This document shows positions 56,601 to 62,284 of a DNA stretch of 64,000 bases, piece after piece. The notes below the pieces were generated by a model. The model was given only the letters and a program-made list of their open reading frames with translations. It was not told the origin of the DNA and did no database searches. Origin of the DNA: Fistularia commersonii (Eukaryota; Chordata; Actinopteri; Syngnathiformes; Fistulariidae); contig JBBMNZ010000019.1 of the NCBI GenBank assembly GCA_037954325.1, positions 14,114,501 through 14,178,500 on the forward strand. The letters are read 5' to 3'. Each line of letters begins with the position of its first letter. Positions within the stretch are counted from its first letter, which is position 1. The translations under genes were made by a program, and so were the position numbers.

Positions 56601-56931
56601 GAGGGGGCGGCCATTTTCAGCTTGATTGATCCCGGAGTGTATCAAACCAGAAAGCATGGCTGTGTTAGTGTGCGCTCGCGGGCTCCCTGGGAACTATCTC
56701 TTGGCGTGGAAGCGGGATGGGGGAGGGCGGGGGGGACTCCCGCCGCCTGGGCTGTAAAACACACACACCTGCGCGGAACAGCTGACAGTGTGTGTGTGTG
56801 TGTGTGTTTGATTTACTTACAGAAGGAGCTGCTTTCGTCCTTTGTGCCTTCCATGGTGCCATCCGGTAGCATCTGGAGGTAGAAGCCATGTCTGCAGTAG
56901 AGCCGCGTGACAATGCCCTTCAGCTGGGGCT
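23938..56931 (-). CDS. fgf11: Fibroblast growth factor homologous factor, FGF11-like, exons 2-5 (exon 1 not in recognisable form)
   Basis: Exons at 56931-56821 (111 nt), 47733-47630 (104 nt), 25729-25531 (199 nt) and 24077-23938 (CDS part, 140 nt with stop TAG). The first three lengths equal those of vertebrate FGF11-14 genes and all phases join. The beta-trefoil core is complete. Features favouring FGF11 over FGF12/13/14 are RHGFYLQ, FKECVFENYYV, SGRAWYLG, GQVMKGNRVKKTKGAAHFLP and KLIEVAMY. FGF11-14 are not secreted; they bind the C-terminal domain of voltage-gated sodium channels and modulate inactivation. Its position upstream of chrnb1 on the same strand matches mammalian synteny. The C-terminal tail (AEQSPPRKTPKTSSDSPVHQ...) is Ser/Pro/Lys rich and unlike human FGF11. 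It could be either teleost fgf11 paralogue (a or b). Confidence 0.93.
24265..24430 (-). mobile_element. Main SINE, 3' half, in fgf11 intron 4
   Basis: CATTCATTATCTATGTCACC, GGAGCCTATCCCTGCCGTC and TGAATCACAAAGCCACATAT, ending at the CTGGACAATTTT block. Confidence 0.75.
24825..25495 (+). mobile_element. Tigger/pogo-like element, copy 1 of family A
   Basis: Starts CAGCGGAACCTTGACATCCG after TA (24823-24824). It contains RFDHFKKRSGIHCVAKS in one frame (about 25144-25195), the conserved end of the second CENP-B-like DNA-binding domain of Tigger transposases. The right boundary is not exact. It ends about 30 nt from the fgf11 exon 4 donor, inside intron 4. Confidence 0.7.
25531..25729 (-). CDS. 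fgf11: fgf11 exon 4
   Basis: 199 nt encoding EHFTPECKFKECVFENYYVT, YSSILYRQTQSGRAWYLGIN, RDGQVMKGNRVKKTKGAAHF and LPKLIE. It carries the sodium-channel-binding face of the FHF core and the KGNRVKKTK basic block. The acceptor is TCTTCCAG, immediately preceded by a UG repeat on the transcribed strand (25776-25736). The donor is GTTAGATT, a weak but valid GT site. Confidence 0.96.
25736..26160 (+). repeat. CA/TG microsatellite cluster at fgf11 exon 4 acceptor
   Basis: CA at 25736-25776 (UG in the transcript, ending 7 nt before exon 4), TG at 25813-25859, CA at 25963-26014 and CA at 26128-26160. Confidence 0.95.
26925..27005 (-). mobile_element. Main SINE, tail fragment
   Basis: CATTCATTCACAGTTCATTC and ACCCTGCGCTTAGGGATGG. 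Confidence 0.5.
27105..27455 (-). mobile_element. Main SINE, full-length-like copy
   Basis: CATTCATTATCTGTATTGCA, CTAGCTATCATTGGAGGAGA, AGGGTCTCCAATGAACCTCC and CCAACCAGGAACCTTCTTGC. It lies just 5' of the RTE/Rex3-like LINE. Confidence 0.8.
27480..29040 (+). mobile_element. Degenerate RTE/Rex3-like LINE copy
   Basis: Scattered coding remnants in shifting frames match the RTE/Rex3 polyprotein of teleosts. In order they are a segment with DRYLQAKRHTVLVVTDAKIW (28000-28070), one with VEGFRYLCVLFISEGRLK (28530-28585), and TVTERTRLWIQASEISFLRR then SLRDRVRSSAMWEGLRVE (28710-28842). The 3' end reads CCCGGATAAGCGGTAGGAGA and runs straight into a GATG repeat. The catalytic YADD region is deleted and many stops are present. 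The 5' boundary is approximate. Confidence 0.75.
29040..29121 (+). repeat. (GATG)n microsatellite, 3' tail of the LINE
   Basis: About 20 perfect GATG units directly abut the LINE 3' end at 29040. RTE elements end in short tandem repeats, so this array probably grew from the retrotransposition tail. Confidence 0.95.
30060..30990 (+). mobile_element. Possible decayed LINE-like coding remnant
   Basis: The frames at 30065-30298 and 30654-30987 have non-repetitive composition. The segment GLVTNEDILRRVDSRGPS followed by a basic block resembles the C-terminal 'TNEEILRR' region of some LINE proteins. No catalytic motif is seen and the match is weak; it could be unrelated sequence. Confidence 0.25.
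31000..32765. other. fgf11 intron 3 segment, unique, partly CpG-rich
   Basis: No repeat family or coding exon recognised. 31900-32500 is richer in CpG than the surroundings. Confidence 0.45.
32770..32895 (+). mobile_element. Main SINE, middle fragment
   Basis: GAATGAGTGAATGGTTGTAT repeated once as ACATGTGAATGATTGAATTA. Confidence 0.5.
33150..33720. mobile_element. Possible hAT-like relic
   Basis: GTCGGAAACCTTTACC near the left end, and AAAGCCACACAGAGCTGC plus AAAGAGCCGCCAAAGAG near the right, resemble the 'agagccgcatgcggctc' end of some fish hAT elements. The interior is AT-rich and uncoding. Weak. Confidence 0.3.
34135..34355 (+). mobile_element. Main SINE, 3' half
   Basis: GTGAATGAGTGTGTGAATGC, GTCCAGTGATTGGTGCGGG, TGATAGCTGGGCCAGGATCC and GTTGTAGATAATGAATGAAT. 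Confidence 0.7.
34430..34545 (-). mobile_element. Main SINE fragment
   Basis: AAGGGTCTCCAAAGAACCTC and GGACTGTGGGAGGAACTG. Inverted relative to the copy ending 75 bp upstream. Confidence 0.6.
35195..35930 (+). mobile_element. Tigger/pogo-like element, copy 2 of family A
   Basis: Starts CAGCAGAACCTTGACTTAC after TA and aligns with the copy at 24.8 kb along its length. Shared blocks include TTTTAAAAAGAGGAGC and GAATAGAGCACCAAATGA. It contains VRFKKRSSIHCL, the same domain trace. Inactive. Confidence 0.7.
36270..36332 (+). repeat. (ACATGCTA)n octanucleotide array
   Basis: Seven to eight units of ACATGCTA, one changed to ACATACTA. The unit contains GCATGT-like palindromic core CATG. Confidence 0.9.
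36660..37002 (+). repeat. Short CA/TG arrays
   Basis: CA at 36661-36676 and 36736-36753; GT at 36969-37001. Confidence 0.85.
37375..37595 (+). mobile_element. Main SINE, 5' half
   Basis: CAGCAAGAAGGTCCCTGGTT, GGATTCCCACAAGGAAG and TTTTCCTCCCACAGTCCAAA. Confidence 0.8.
37878..38020 (+). repeat. (AAAAT)n array followed by main-SINE tail
   Basis: An AAAAT pentanucleotide array at 37878-37918 is followed by CAGTTACAGCTGGGTAGGCT and AGGATAAGCGGTATAGATAA, the SINE 3' end. Confidence 0.7.
38466..38516 (+). repeat. (CA)n microsatellite
   Basis: About 23 uninterrupted CA units. Confidence 0.95.
38886..39930 (+). repeat. CA/TG arrays and poly-C tract
   Basis: CA at 38888-38919, TG at 39663-39685, C run at 39738-39752 and TG at 39889-39930. 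Confidence 0.85.
39165..39245 (+). mobile_element. Main SINE, head fragment
   Basis: CATGGTTGGATTCCCGCAGG and GACCTTTCTGTATTGAGT. The B-box-like GGTTGGATTCCC is retained. Confidence 0.5.
39246..41676. other. fgf11 intron 3 segment, mixed
   Basis: 39250-40380 is unique with microsatellites, 40380-41040 is extremely AT-rich, and 41040-41470 is purine-rich. No gene recognised. A very decayed main-SINE piece may lie at 41560-41680. Confidence 0.45.
40381..40825 (+). repeat. (GAAT)n plus AT-rich trinucleotide arrays
   Basis: GAAT at 40388-40415. ATA units (40755-40785) are followed directly by ATT units (40790-40822), forming a self-complementary hairpin. Confidence 0.85.
41677..41770 (+). mobile_element. 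hAT-like terminal fragment
   Basis: CAGGCATGACCAAAGTCCGG followed by GGCCAAATGCGGCCCGTG is the typical left end of a fish hAT element. Its other end was not identified; the RTE-like LINE lies 175 bp downstream. Confidence 0.5.
41945..43186 (+). mobile_element. RTE-like non-LTR retrotransposon copy bounded by a 17-bp target duplication
   Basis: It encodes reverse transcriptase blocks in the frame from 42182: AYDRVPREELW, QGSALSPFLFAVVMDRLTDE and the catalytic-type box FADDIVICSES. A second frame (42710-43090) reads LRWLGHVQRRESEYIGRQRL and GRRSGGRPKRRFMDVLRED. An in-frame TAG precedes AYDRVP and a frameshift lies near 42600-42700, so it is inactive. The 5' end is truncated within the endonuclease-RT linker. 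The flanks GTTTCAAATGAAC(A/C)TAG at 41928-41944 and 43187-43203 are a near-perfect direct repeat. The fish-typical 3' end GCTGTGGCGACCCCTGAAG is present. Confidence 0.88.
43204..44954. other. fgf11 intron 3 segment, no recognised gene
   Basis: Unique sequence. 44370-44480 holds AGCTAATTAAGG and AAAGCTAATTAGACCC, TAATTA-bearing motifs in balanced sequence that may be a noncoding element. Confidence 0.45.
44955..45165 (-). mobile_element. Main SINE copy
   Basis: GTTCACCCTGGACCAATCAC and TACATATATAGACAAATAGC, with a decayed head. Confidence 0.7.
45785..46039 (+). mobile_element. Main SINE, part 1 (split by Tigger-like insertion)
   Basis: Head CATAGCAAGAAGGTCCCTGA, GGAGGTTCATTGGTGAACC, then GAATGAGTGAATGGTTACG at the break. 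A hairpin-forming inverted repeat (45962-45976 with 46006-46020, one mismatch) is inside. Confidence 0.8.
46040..46849 (-). mobile_element. Tigger/pogo-like element, copy 2 of family C, with transposase HTH relic
   Basis: The ends are CAGTGCAACATCGGCTAAC (left) and CAGTCAAACCTGGACTTACG (right, read inversely), with TA after the right end. On the minus strand MAAKKVKVLVPV (from 46649) is followed, after a frameshift, by VDLRKEIIA-stop-RESGVNV, TDLAKHHDTAESTICTILKS and KDELKMADVAKGVST (about 46600-46440). This is the N-terminal CENP-B/pogo helix-turn-helix. It has one stop and no catalytic domain, so it is nonfunctional. It interrupts a SINE copy. Confidence 0.8.
46850..47110 (+). mobile_element. 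Main SINE, part 2, with internal tandem repeats
   Basis: Resumes TATGTCTAAATGACACATG, then repeats the GAATGAGNGAGTGAATGGTT unit about four times before CCCAATCACAGTGCAGGGTA and the tail. Confidence 0.75.
47583..47612 (+). repeat. (GT)n at fgf11 exon 3 donor
   Basis: Fifteen GT units, CA in the transcript, starting about 18 nt after the exon boundary. Confidence 0.95.
47630..47733 (-). CDS. fgf11: fgf11 exon 3
   Basis: 104 nt encoding (L)QFNLIPVGLRIVAIQGTKTG then LYVAMNSEGYLYTS. FNLIPVGLR and AMNxEGYLY are conserved beta-strand segments of the FHF trefoil. The acceptor is TTTGCAG. A second AG four nucleotides downstream would break the frame. The donor GTACAGCC is followed by a CA repeat about 18 nt into the intron. 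Confidence 0.95.
48110..48365 (-). mobile_element. Main SINE, near-full copy
   Basis: CTCACCCTGGACCAGCCAAT, CAGGGCTACATATACATAGA and AATCGGGGACTTTCTTGCCA. Confidence 0.8.
48525..48735 (+). mobile_element. Second SINE-like family, copy 2
   Basis: GTTCGATTCCTGACTCC (B-box-like), TGAGCAAGACACTGAACCCC and GCTCATGGTTCATACATGAT parallel the copy at 10.8 kb. It ends in a poly-T tract. Confidence 0.55.
48912..49260. mobile_element. Possible Tc1/mariner-type MITE
   Basis: TTTATTGCAGTTACGTTCCA followed by GAACCAACCGCAGTAAAC resembles the 'rooted' terminal sequence of widespread fish Tc1/mariner MITEs. The right end is an AT-rich tract with no clear inverted copy. Confidence 0.35.
49261..50744. other. 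fgf11 intron 2 segment, no recognised gene
   Basis: Apart from the SINE at 49905-50050, the sequence is unique; 50220-50640 is strongly pyrimidine-rich on the plus strand (CT-rich). Confidence 0.5.
49905..50050 (-). mobile_element. Main SINE, head half
   Basis: GGAGGAACCCCATGCAGACA, AGAACATGGAGACTCTCC and GAGGAGCTAACCGC. Confidence 0.75.
50745..51200 (+). repeat. Minisatellite derived from the main SINE
   Basis: About nine to ten diverged units of roughly 45-50 bp with consensus GAATGAGAGGGTGAATGGTT followed by GTGTGTCTCTATATGATG. The unit is an internal SINE segment; head and tail blocks of the SINE are not seen here. Confidence 0.8.
51201..52604. other. fgf11 intron 2 segment, no recognised gene
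   Basis: A pyrimidine-rich tract lies at 52040-52170. No coding or repeat family was recognised except a SINE tail at 51740-51840. Confidence 0.45.
51740..51840 (+). mobile_element. Main SINE, tail fragment
   Basis: TTGGCGACCGGTGCGGGGTG, then AAAGATAATAAATCAATGAA. Confidence 0.5.
52605..52805 (-). mobile_element. Main SINE, head half
   Basis: AGGGTCTCCCATGAACCTCC, GGGAATCCAACTGGGAACCT and GGCAGAAGCGCTAACTGCTG. Confidence 0.8.
52850..53394 (-). mobile_element. Tigger/pogo-like element, copy 2 of family B
   Basis: On the minus strand it begins CAGTGGCCCCTTCATATATG with TA outside (53395-53396). It shares with the 7.2-kb copy a block containing GAGAAAATCAAAATTTGAAA, a GGCATCATTTTATATCTTT block and the 3' end GAACAAATTAAAT-type sequence. 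The HTH-coding interior has been lost. Confidence 0.75.
54120..54335 (+). mobile_element. tRNA-derived SINE-like element
   Basis: A pol III B-box GGTTCAATTCC lies at about 54168 after a degenerate A-box. It ends GTGAAGCGCTTTGAAACTGC and CGATACAAGTGGAGAATG, the common 3' end of a fish SINE/MITE family. Confidence 0.55.
54375..54635 (-). mobile_element. Main SINE copy
   Basis: ATTCATTCATTATCTTCACC, ACTGCAATGAACCTCCTGCA and GGAGGAACCCAGAGAACCTG; the middle unit is duplicated. Confidence 0.75.
54729..54760 (+). repeat. (CA)n microsatellite
   Basis: CA repeat with one CG interruption. Confidence 0.9.
54961..56780. other. fgf11 intron 2 segment; CpG-rich patch near exon 2
   Basis: A plus frame at 55343-55711 is unrecognised and lacks splice or coding support. 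56380-56640 is unusually CpG-rich, unique sequence. Confidence 0.45.
56789..56808 (+). repeat. (TG)n at fgf11 exon 2 donor
   Basis: Ten TG units, CA in the transcript, starting about 13 nt after the exon boundary. Confidence 0.95.
56821..56931 (-). CDS. fgf11: fgf11 exon 2
   Basis: 111 nt from acceptor TTCCCTGCAG. It encodes (E)PQLKGIVTRLYCRHGFYLQ, then MLPDGTMEGTKDESSSF and one nucleotide. EPQLKGIVT is the hallmark start of the shared FHF core. The donor GTAAGTAAATC is followed within 14 nt by a CA repeat on the transcribed strand (56808-56789). Confidence 0.95.
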
Positions 56932-57121
56932 CTGCAGGGAAAACACAGGGTGAAGCTCGGGTTAGCGTCCAGGGACACACACACACATGCACACACACGT
57001 CTGTATACGTAAGAGTGCACGCATCTTCAGCACTTAACAAAACCAGAGATAGGGTCTTGATATTTGCATGGCACCTCATGCACCTCACCAGGGCAAAAAG
57101 GACAGGGTGTGCACTTATTGT

Positions 57122-57930
57122 GTTGTTGTGTGTTTGCGGTCTTGAAGGGTGTCAGCGCACGTACGCCTCAACCTTTAACACAGCATCTTTAAGACCTCTG
57201 GGAACCCGTCATTCACTCCTCATTTCTGCAATTCATTTATCTACTCGGTCACTGTGTTTCCATTTGTTCGTTCGTTCATTCTTTCATTCGCTCGTTTGTT
57301 TCGTTTGTTTGTTTGTTCAGTGCGGTTACTGCGTGTTTGCAGTCTTGAAGGGTTTCAGTGCACGTACGCCTCAACCTTCAACTCTGCATATGCAAGACTG
57401 TTGGTATTTGGGCTTTCCACCCATTCATTCATTCATTTGTTCATTCATGTATTCATTCATTGGGTCACTGCGTGTTTGCGGTCTTGAAGGGTTTCATTGC
57501 AGTTGCACCTAATCCTCCAACACCGCATCTTTGAGATTCTTACCATTAGAGATTTCCACTGCTGTGAACCATTCATTCATTCATTCATTCATTCATTTTT
57601 CAGTTGCTACATGTTTGCAGTCTTGAAGAGTTTCAGCATCCAAATGTGTAATACAGCTTCCATAAGATTGTCAGCATTTGAGTTTTCCCATCGCTGAGAC
57701 ACAATCATTCATTAATTCATTTGCCTGCTCATTCATCACCCCTTCATTAATTCATTCAGTCAATCATTCACTGTTCATTCAATCATTCATCCACAAAATC
57801 CATTCATTCATTTGTTCATTAATTCATCCATTCATTTATTCACTCAGTTGTTTGTTCACTCATCCATCCATTCATCCATTTCGTTTATCACACGCATACA
57901 CACACACAGACACACACGCACATACACACA
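57122..57930 (+). repeat. Compound minisatellite with (ATTC)n spacers upstream of fgf11 exon 2
   Basis: Four diverged copies of a roughly 100-bp unit begin with TGTTTGCGGTCTTGAAGGGT near 57127, 57330, 57470 and 57610. ATTC/GTTC repeats of variable length separate them. After the last unit the ATTC array continues to about 57885, then a CA tract to 57930. Confidence 0.85.
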
Positions 57931-58164
57931 CTCTGGTTTTGACAGATGCCACGAAAACATGTACGGATCAAGCAAGGCAGGAAGTCAGATGGGATTGAAC
58001 GTGTCGCCCCTGACAGAACTCCTTTCCTGTCAGGTAGTTTCGTCGGACCGGAGGAGAAGATTTCCCTGAGTGACAACAGTTGTCGGTGGCAACAAAGCTA
58101 CGGTTTATTTTGCGACAGGACCTGCACAACTTTCAGAAACATTTAAAGCCTTTACGGACATGGG

Positions 58165-58515
58165 AAATGTGTATACATTCATCTATTTATTATCTATTTT
58201 ACCCAGCACTCAGAGTTGCCGGCAAGATAGCGCTTATCCCAGCTGTGATTGGGCAAGAGGACAGGGATCACCCTGGACCAATCACAATGCCACGTGTAAT
58301 GACATAAATTCATTCACTCCTTCATTCACATGTTATGTAGAGACACAGAACTGTCCACTCTCTCATTCACACACCTGGACAATGTGTGCTCTCCGCTAAA
58401 GGTGCTTGTGTTTGGAGCCTGAAAGGAACCCCGGAGAACACGGAGAAACCCTGCGCAGACGAGGGGAGAACGTGGAGACTCGGCACAGAACAGCAGAAAC
58501 GCTAACCACTCTAGT
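58165..58515 (-). mobile_element. Main SINE, full-length-like copy
   Basis: CTTATCCCAGCTGTGATTGG, ATCACCCTGGACCAATCACA, GGGGAGAACGTGGAGACTC and CAGAAACGCTAACCACTC. Confidence 0.85.
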
Positions 58516-58929
58516 AAACTGCCCTCTTAGCAAAGCGAGCCCATCTTCATCCATAATTTCCGCAAAGTCACATTTCATGATCGCTCTTAAACGATCAGAA
58601 TGTCCCCCCTCGACTTGCAGAGATCTGGATGCCTCCCATGGAACACTAAAAGTATATGTCTGTACGTTCTCCACTCGCGAAAGCCGGAAAAATGTGTACC
58701 GGCCGGAGTTGAGCGAGGACCCTAAGAGTAACCAATTACTCCACCTGTCGACAACACCGGAGGGTTTATCTTAGGACAAATACATCTGAATTCGGGGTGT
58801 GGATAAACAAAACAAGGTGAGATGTCAATACAGGAAAGCCCAGACCAGGCTGAAGAATAGGAATCAGTGTGGTTGATGTAAGATTGCAATTTAAAATTGG
58901 AGAGGGGGAACGTTAGTATAAAAATCACC

Positions 58930-59110
58930 TCTTCATTCCTTTGCTCATTCATTCTTCATGCTGTTTATCCTCCAACAAGTCTAGCAGGAGCCTGGGTACA
59001 GGTTTTGGATCGGACACCTGTCAATCATTTAGACACGCAACCATTCATCCTCTCATTTGCCTGTCATATCGAAACATGCAACAATCAGTGTCTCATTCAT
59101 TCAAAATGCT
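58930..59110 (-). mobile_element. Main SINE, 3' half
   Basis: ATTCATTCTTCATGCTGTTT, AGACACGCAACCATTCATCC and TGTCATATCGAAACATGCAA. Confidence 0.65.
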
Positions 59111-59354
59111 TTTTTTTTTTTCCACAAAAACAGTGAATGAAGGCACCACCCCTTCATTTTTTAAATTTATTTATTTATTTTTATTTTTTTATTTTTTTTT
59201 ACTCCAAAATGCTGAGAGAAACTAAATAGTGGATCAGAAGAAATGTCAGAGTGCTGGAGTGTTTCCATCATCAACTTTTAATGAGGAGCATCAAATATGG
59301 ATGAGGACGGAGAAGTCGGGGGCAGCTGGCAGTTTGCCCTCAGTCGACAGCATA

Positions 59355-59383
59355 TGTGTGTGTGTCTGTGTGTGTGTGTGTGT
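59355..59383 (+). repeat. (TG)n microsatellite
   Basis: Short TG repeat with one C interruption. Confidence 0.85.
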
Positions 59384-59829
59384 AGATGGAGCACGGGGTC
59401 TACAAGGTGCAGGACGCCATGTTTTCGTGAAACCTCCTCCAGGAAGCGTCCCTCACCTTTCTTCAAGAAGAAAGCTGACCTTTTCCTTTCTCTCAGTTTT
59501 TAGCGAGTTAGCGTTTAGCTGACGGATCGTGACGAAACGCCGCTCGATAGATTTGATCGACGTCTGACGGGATCTAGAGTCGCGATGATTTCATCAACTA
59601 CTTTGTTCCCCTCCTTTAGAATCATGAGGAGCTGTTAGCCGGGTAAGCTGGGGTAGGTGACACCTCGAGGGACGGTGTTTAATCCTGCCCTCGAACGCAT
59701 CGCTGCCGCCCGGCTCAACACCTGACTAGATACCATATTTCTGGTGGGTGTTGTTGGGATGGAGGTTTGGGGAGGTAGCCATGCTCCAGATGGACATCTA
59801 GGGATGCAAAAATGGGGATGTGCTGTGGG

Positions 59830-60600
59830 TCCATTCATTCATTTGTTCTTTTGTTCACTCATTCATTATCTACGCCACTTTTCCTGCAGTCAGGGTCAAA
59901 GGGAAGCTGCAGTCATACCAGCTGTCATTGGGGTTCACGCCAGACTCGAAGCCGGTTGATCACAGGGCCATATATAGTGACGTACAACCATTCACCCTGT
60001 CATTCATATGTTATATAGAGACATACAACATTTTTGATTAAGTCATGTGATCGAGACATACAACCATTCACTCTGTCATCATGCATCGTGCATCGTGCAC
60101 TCTCCTGTGCATCGTGTATTTGCAAGTGTATTTGCAGTCCCTATGTCCTCTATTGTAAGTCGCTTTGGATAAAAGCGTCTGCCAAATGTAATGTAATGTA
60201 ATATAATGTAATGTAATGTAATGTCATTCATATGTCATAAAGAGACATACAACATTCATTCATTCATTCATCCATTCATGTCAACAGAGACAGAGAAATA
60301 CAACAATTCACTCTCATTCACCTGTCATATAGAGACATACATCATTCATTCATTCATTAATAACATATACAGACATACAACCATTCACTATCCATACACA
60401 TAGCAATAGACATACAACGTTCATTCATTTGATAAAGGGACATACAACTATTCACTCTCTAATTCATACGTCTGGGCCATTCAGTTTCTCCGATGAACCT
60501 CCTGCATGTTTTTGCACAGCGGGAGGAGCCAGGAAACCCAGAGGAGCCCCACTCAGACACACGGTAAACACAGAGACTCCACAATGAATTGAGCCTCAGA
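59830..60600 (-). mobile_element. Main SINE expanded internally into a tandem array and carrying a nested SINE
   Basis: SINE tail (CATTCATTATCTACGCCACT) at 59862 and SINE head blocks (AACCTCCTGCATGTTTTTGC) at 60495 are separated by about seven units of TCATATAGAGACATACAAC instead of one. The nested element at 60082-60223 splits the array. Confidence 0.8.
60082..60223 (+). mobile_element. SINE-like insertion nested in a SINE array
   Basis: Contains TTGTAAGTCGCTTTGGATAA and AAGCGTCTGCCAAATG, the conserved 3' motif of a widespread fish SINE group, followed by a (TAATG)n tail. The flanks share (T)GTCAT on both sides (60076-60081 and about 60222-60227), a short target duplication. Confidence 0.65.
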
Positions 60601-61104
60601 CCTTTTAAGCGCCACGTCCAGTCCGTGTCAATTCATATTTCCTTTCCTATGAATCCATTATTTCACAAACATGAGTGTGTGTGTCGTGTGACATGACATG
60701 TTCTGATTGGAGGCTCTGGCTGCAACCACCAGATTGAGTCGCCGTAACCAATAAGATGCAGCAGCTCATCCTTCAAACTAGACGCGGAAGGTCAAAAAGC
60801 GTGGCGTGGTAATCTGTAATATCCTGAGTGTTAATCCCAAATTAAGCCTCAGCCCACACAGCAGGCCATGTGCTGCTGAACACATCTGCTGCAGACAGGG
60901 AGGAGGCTGATGGTGACCTTTAGAGGAACCCTGCCTCCTTGTTTGGTCCTGGGGCTGCAATCCAAGACACGCGGCGAAAACACTGGTCGGACAGGCAGGG
61001 AGCTGTAAACACATACACACACACACACAGCGGCTAAAAGCAGGACGTGTCTGGTGGGACATCAGGATTGAGTCTGAGTAGGACAGCACATAGATGATCC
61101 AGAG
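60601..61104. other. 5' side of fgf11, no recognised gene
   Basis: Unique sequence with a small CA tract at 61013-61029. The minus frame here is not recognisable. Confidence 0.4.
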
Positions 61105-61265
61105 ATCAGGCTGAGATGGTTCGTACAAGGGATGGTGAAGATCTGGGTAGAAGGATGAGGAGGTTGGAGGAAGATCAGAGAGGACGTTTATGGTTGGAGA
61201 TGGCGTGAGAGAAGAGGGTTAGATAGAGGTCGTGATTGGCTGTGGCGACCCCTGCAGGGAGCAGG
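61105..61265 (+). mobile_element. 3'-end fragment of the same RTE-like LINE family
   Basis: GGCTGAGATGGTTCG..., a GGTTGGAGGAAGATCAGAGA block and GCTGTGGCGACCCCTGCAGG parallel positions 42950-43175 of the larger copy. Heavily deleted, non-coding. Confidence 0.7.
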
Positions 61266-61499
61266 GTTAGGACAATATTTCCATGACATCACATGACATC
61301 CAATTAGTCATATTTTGTCATTTGTCAACATGACAACAGCCCAATTGTGATAAGTAGGTTAGCCGTCCTGTTTTACAAAATAAAAACAAAGAAAATGAGT
61401 GCATTTTATCATAGCTAAAGTAAAGAGAAGGTATTAAATGCTAAATTAGCTCCACGTTTTGTGGGCATGTGTCTGGTGTCACCGCGTTGTGCACGCGCT

Positions 61500-62240
61500 C
61501 AGACTGTGGCTGTGACATAAGCTGCTTTCTTACGGAACGGTTCTCAGAACTGCCCAGCTCCAATTCCATTCTAGGAACTAGATTTGCCTTCCCATGGGCA
61601 GCGAGGGGTGGCGGTGGGGACCAGTATGATGCTAGCATCTGTGGCATGCACCTTAAGCTCCACACTCCAAAACAAACCACCGCAAGACAAGACAAGAAAG
61701 ACGAGATGGACAATATGGAGGTGGAAGCTGCTACAGCGTTCATTGATTCATAACAATGGAGTCTCAAATAGATTGGACTGTTTTTATCTTCTCCCTACAC
61801 TGAAGAAGCCCGTTAGCCGTTAGCGGACTCCCCATTTTCTGGCCAAATTGTTGATATTCTTCTGCAAGCCCAGGAAACACATCTGAGGTGTAGCAGGACA
61901 GAAGAGCTAAGACCTCTTTGTCGCTCCATTTCTTGCTGTGTTTGTCCATTGTGTCCCAAGAAAACACCAACATAAAAAATGGAGCTCCATCATTTGCAAG
62001 AAGCATCTGCTAATGAGTGTGGGTTATGAGTTCCACCAATCACCAAGCACCTATGAGTTCCTATGGAACTGTACAAAGACCCTGCCTCGGAGCAGGAGCT
62101 GAGATGGTTCTAGGAACTGGTGGGACACGGTCAAGTCCCTTGTTCCCTGTGGTGTCTGGATGCACCAAGAAATGGAGTGCAACCTGTAGAGGTTTAAGGA
62201 ACTTCAAGGAAACCAGCTATGCTGAATGGGACCAGTTCGG
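61500..62240 (-). mobile_element. Harbinger-like relic with Myb/SANT-like frame
   Basis: The minus frame 62006-61764 includes MDKHSKKWSDKEVLALLSCY, TSDVFPGLAEEYQQFGQKMG and ANGLLQCREKIKTV. This looks like the Myb/SANT-like DNA-binding protein carried by PIF/Harbinger elements. Both flanks carry 'GTTCTxGGAACT'-type sequence (61540-61575 and 62095-62125), possibly the element ends. No DDE nuclease is present. Confidence 0.45.
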
Positions 62241-62284
62241 TGCTAGTTGGCCAATCATTATAGAGATATAGAACCATGACCTCC

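Noticed and set aside
23938..56931. Assignment to FGF12, FGF13 or FGF14
   Set aside because: KECVFENYYV, RHGFYLQ, GRAWYLG and AAHFLPKL fit FGF11 better, and the neighbour is chrnb1, the FGF11 partner.
56907..57512. 201-residue plus-strand frame
   Set aside because: It runs through the compound minisatellite and ATTC arrays; repeats of VCGLEGF reflect the DNA repeat. It has no splice or family support and is antisense to fgf11 exon 2.
61764..62006. Myb-like frame as a host gene
   Set aside because: Flanked by repeat-like ends and without introns or downstream exons; treated as a transposon relic.
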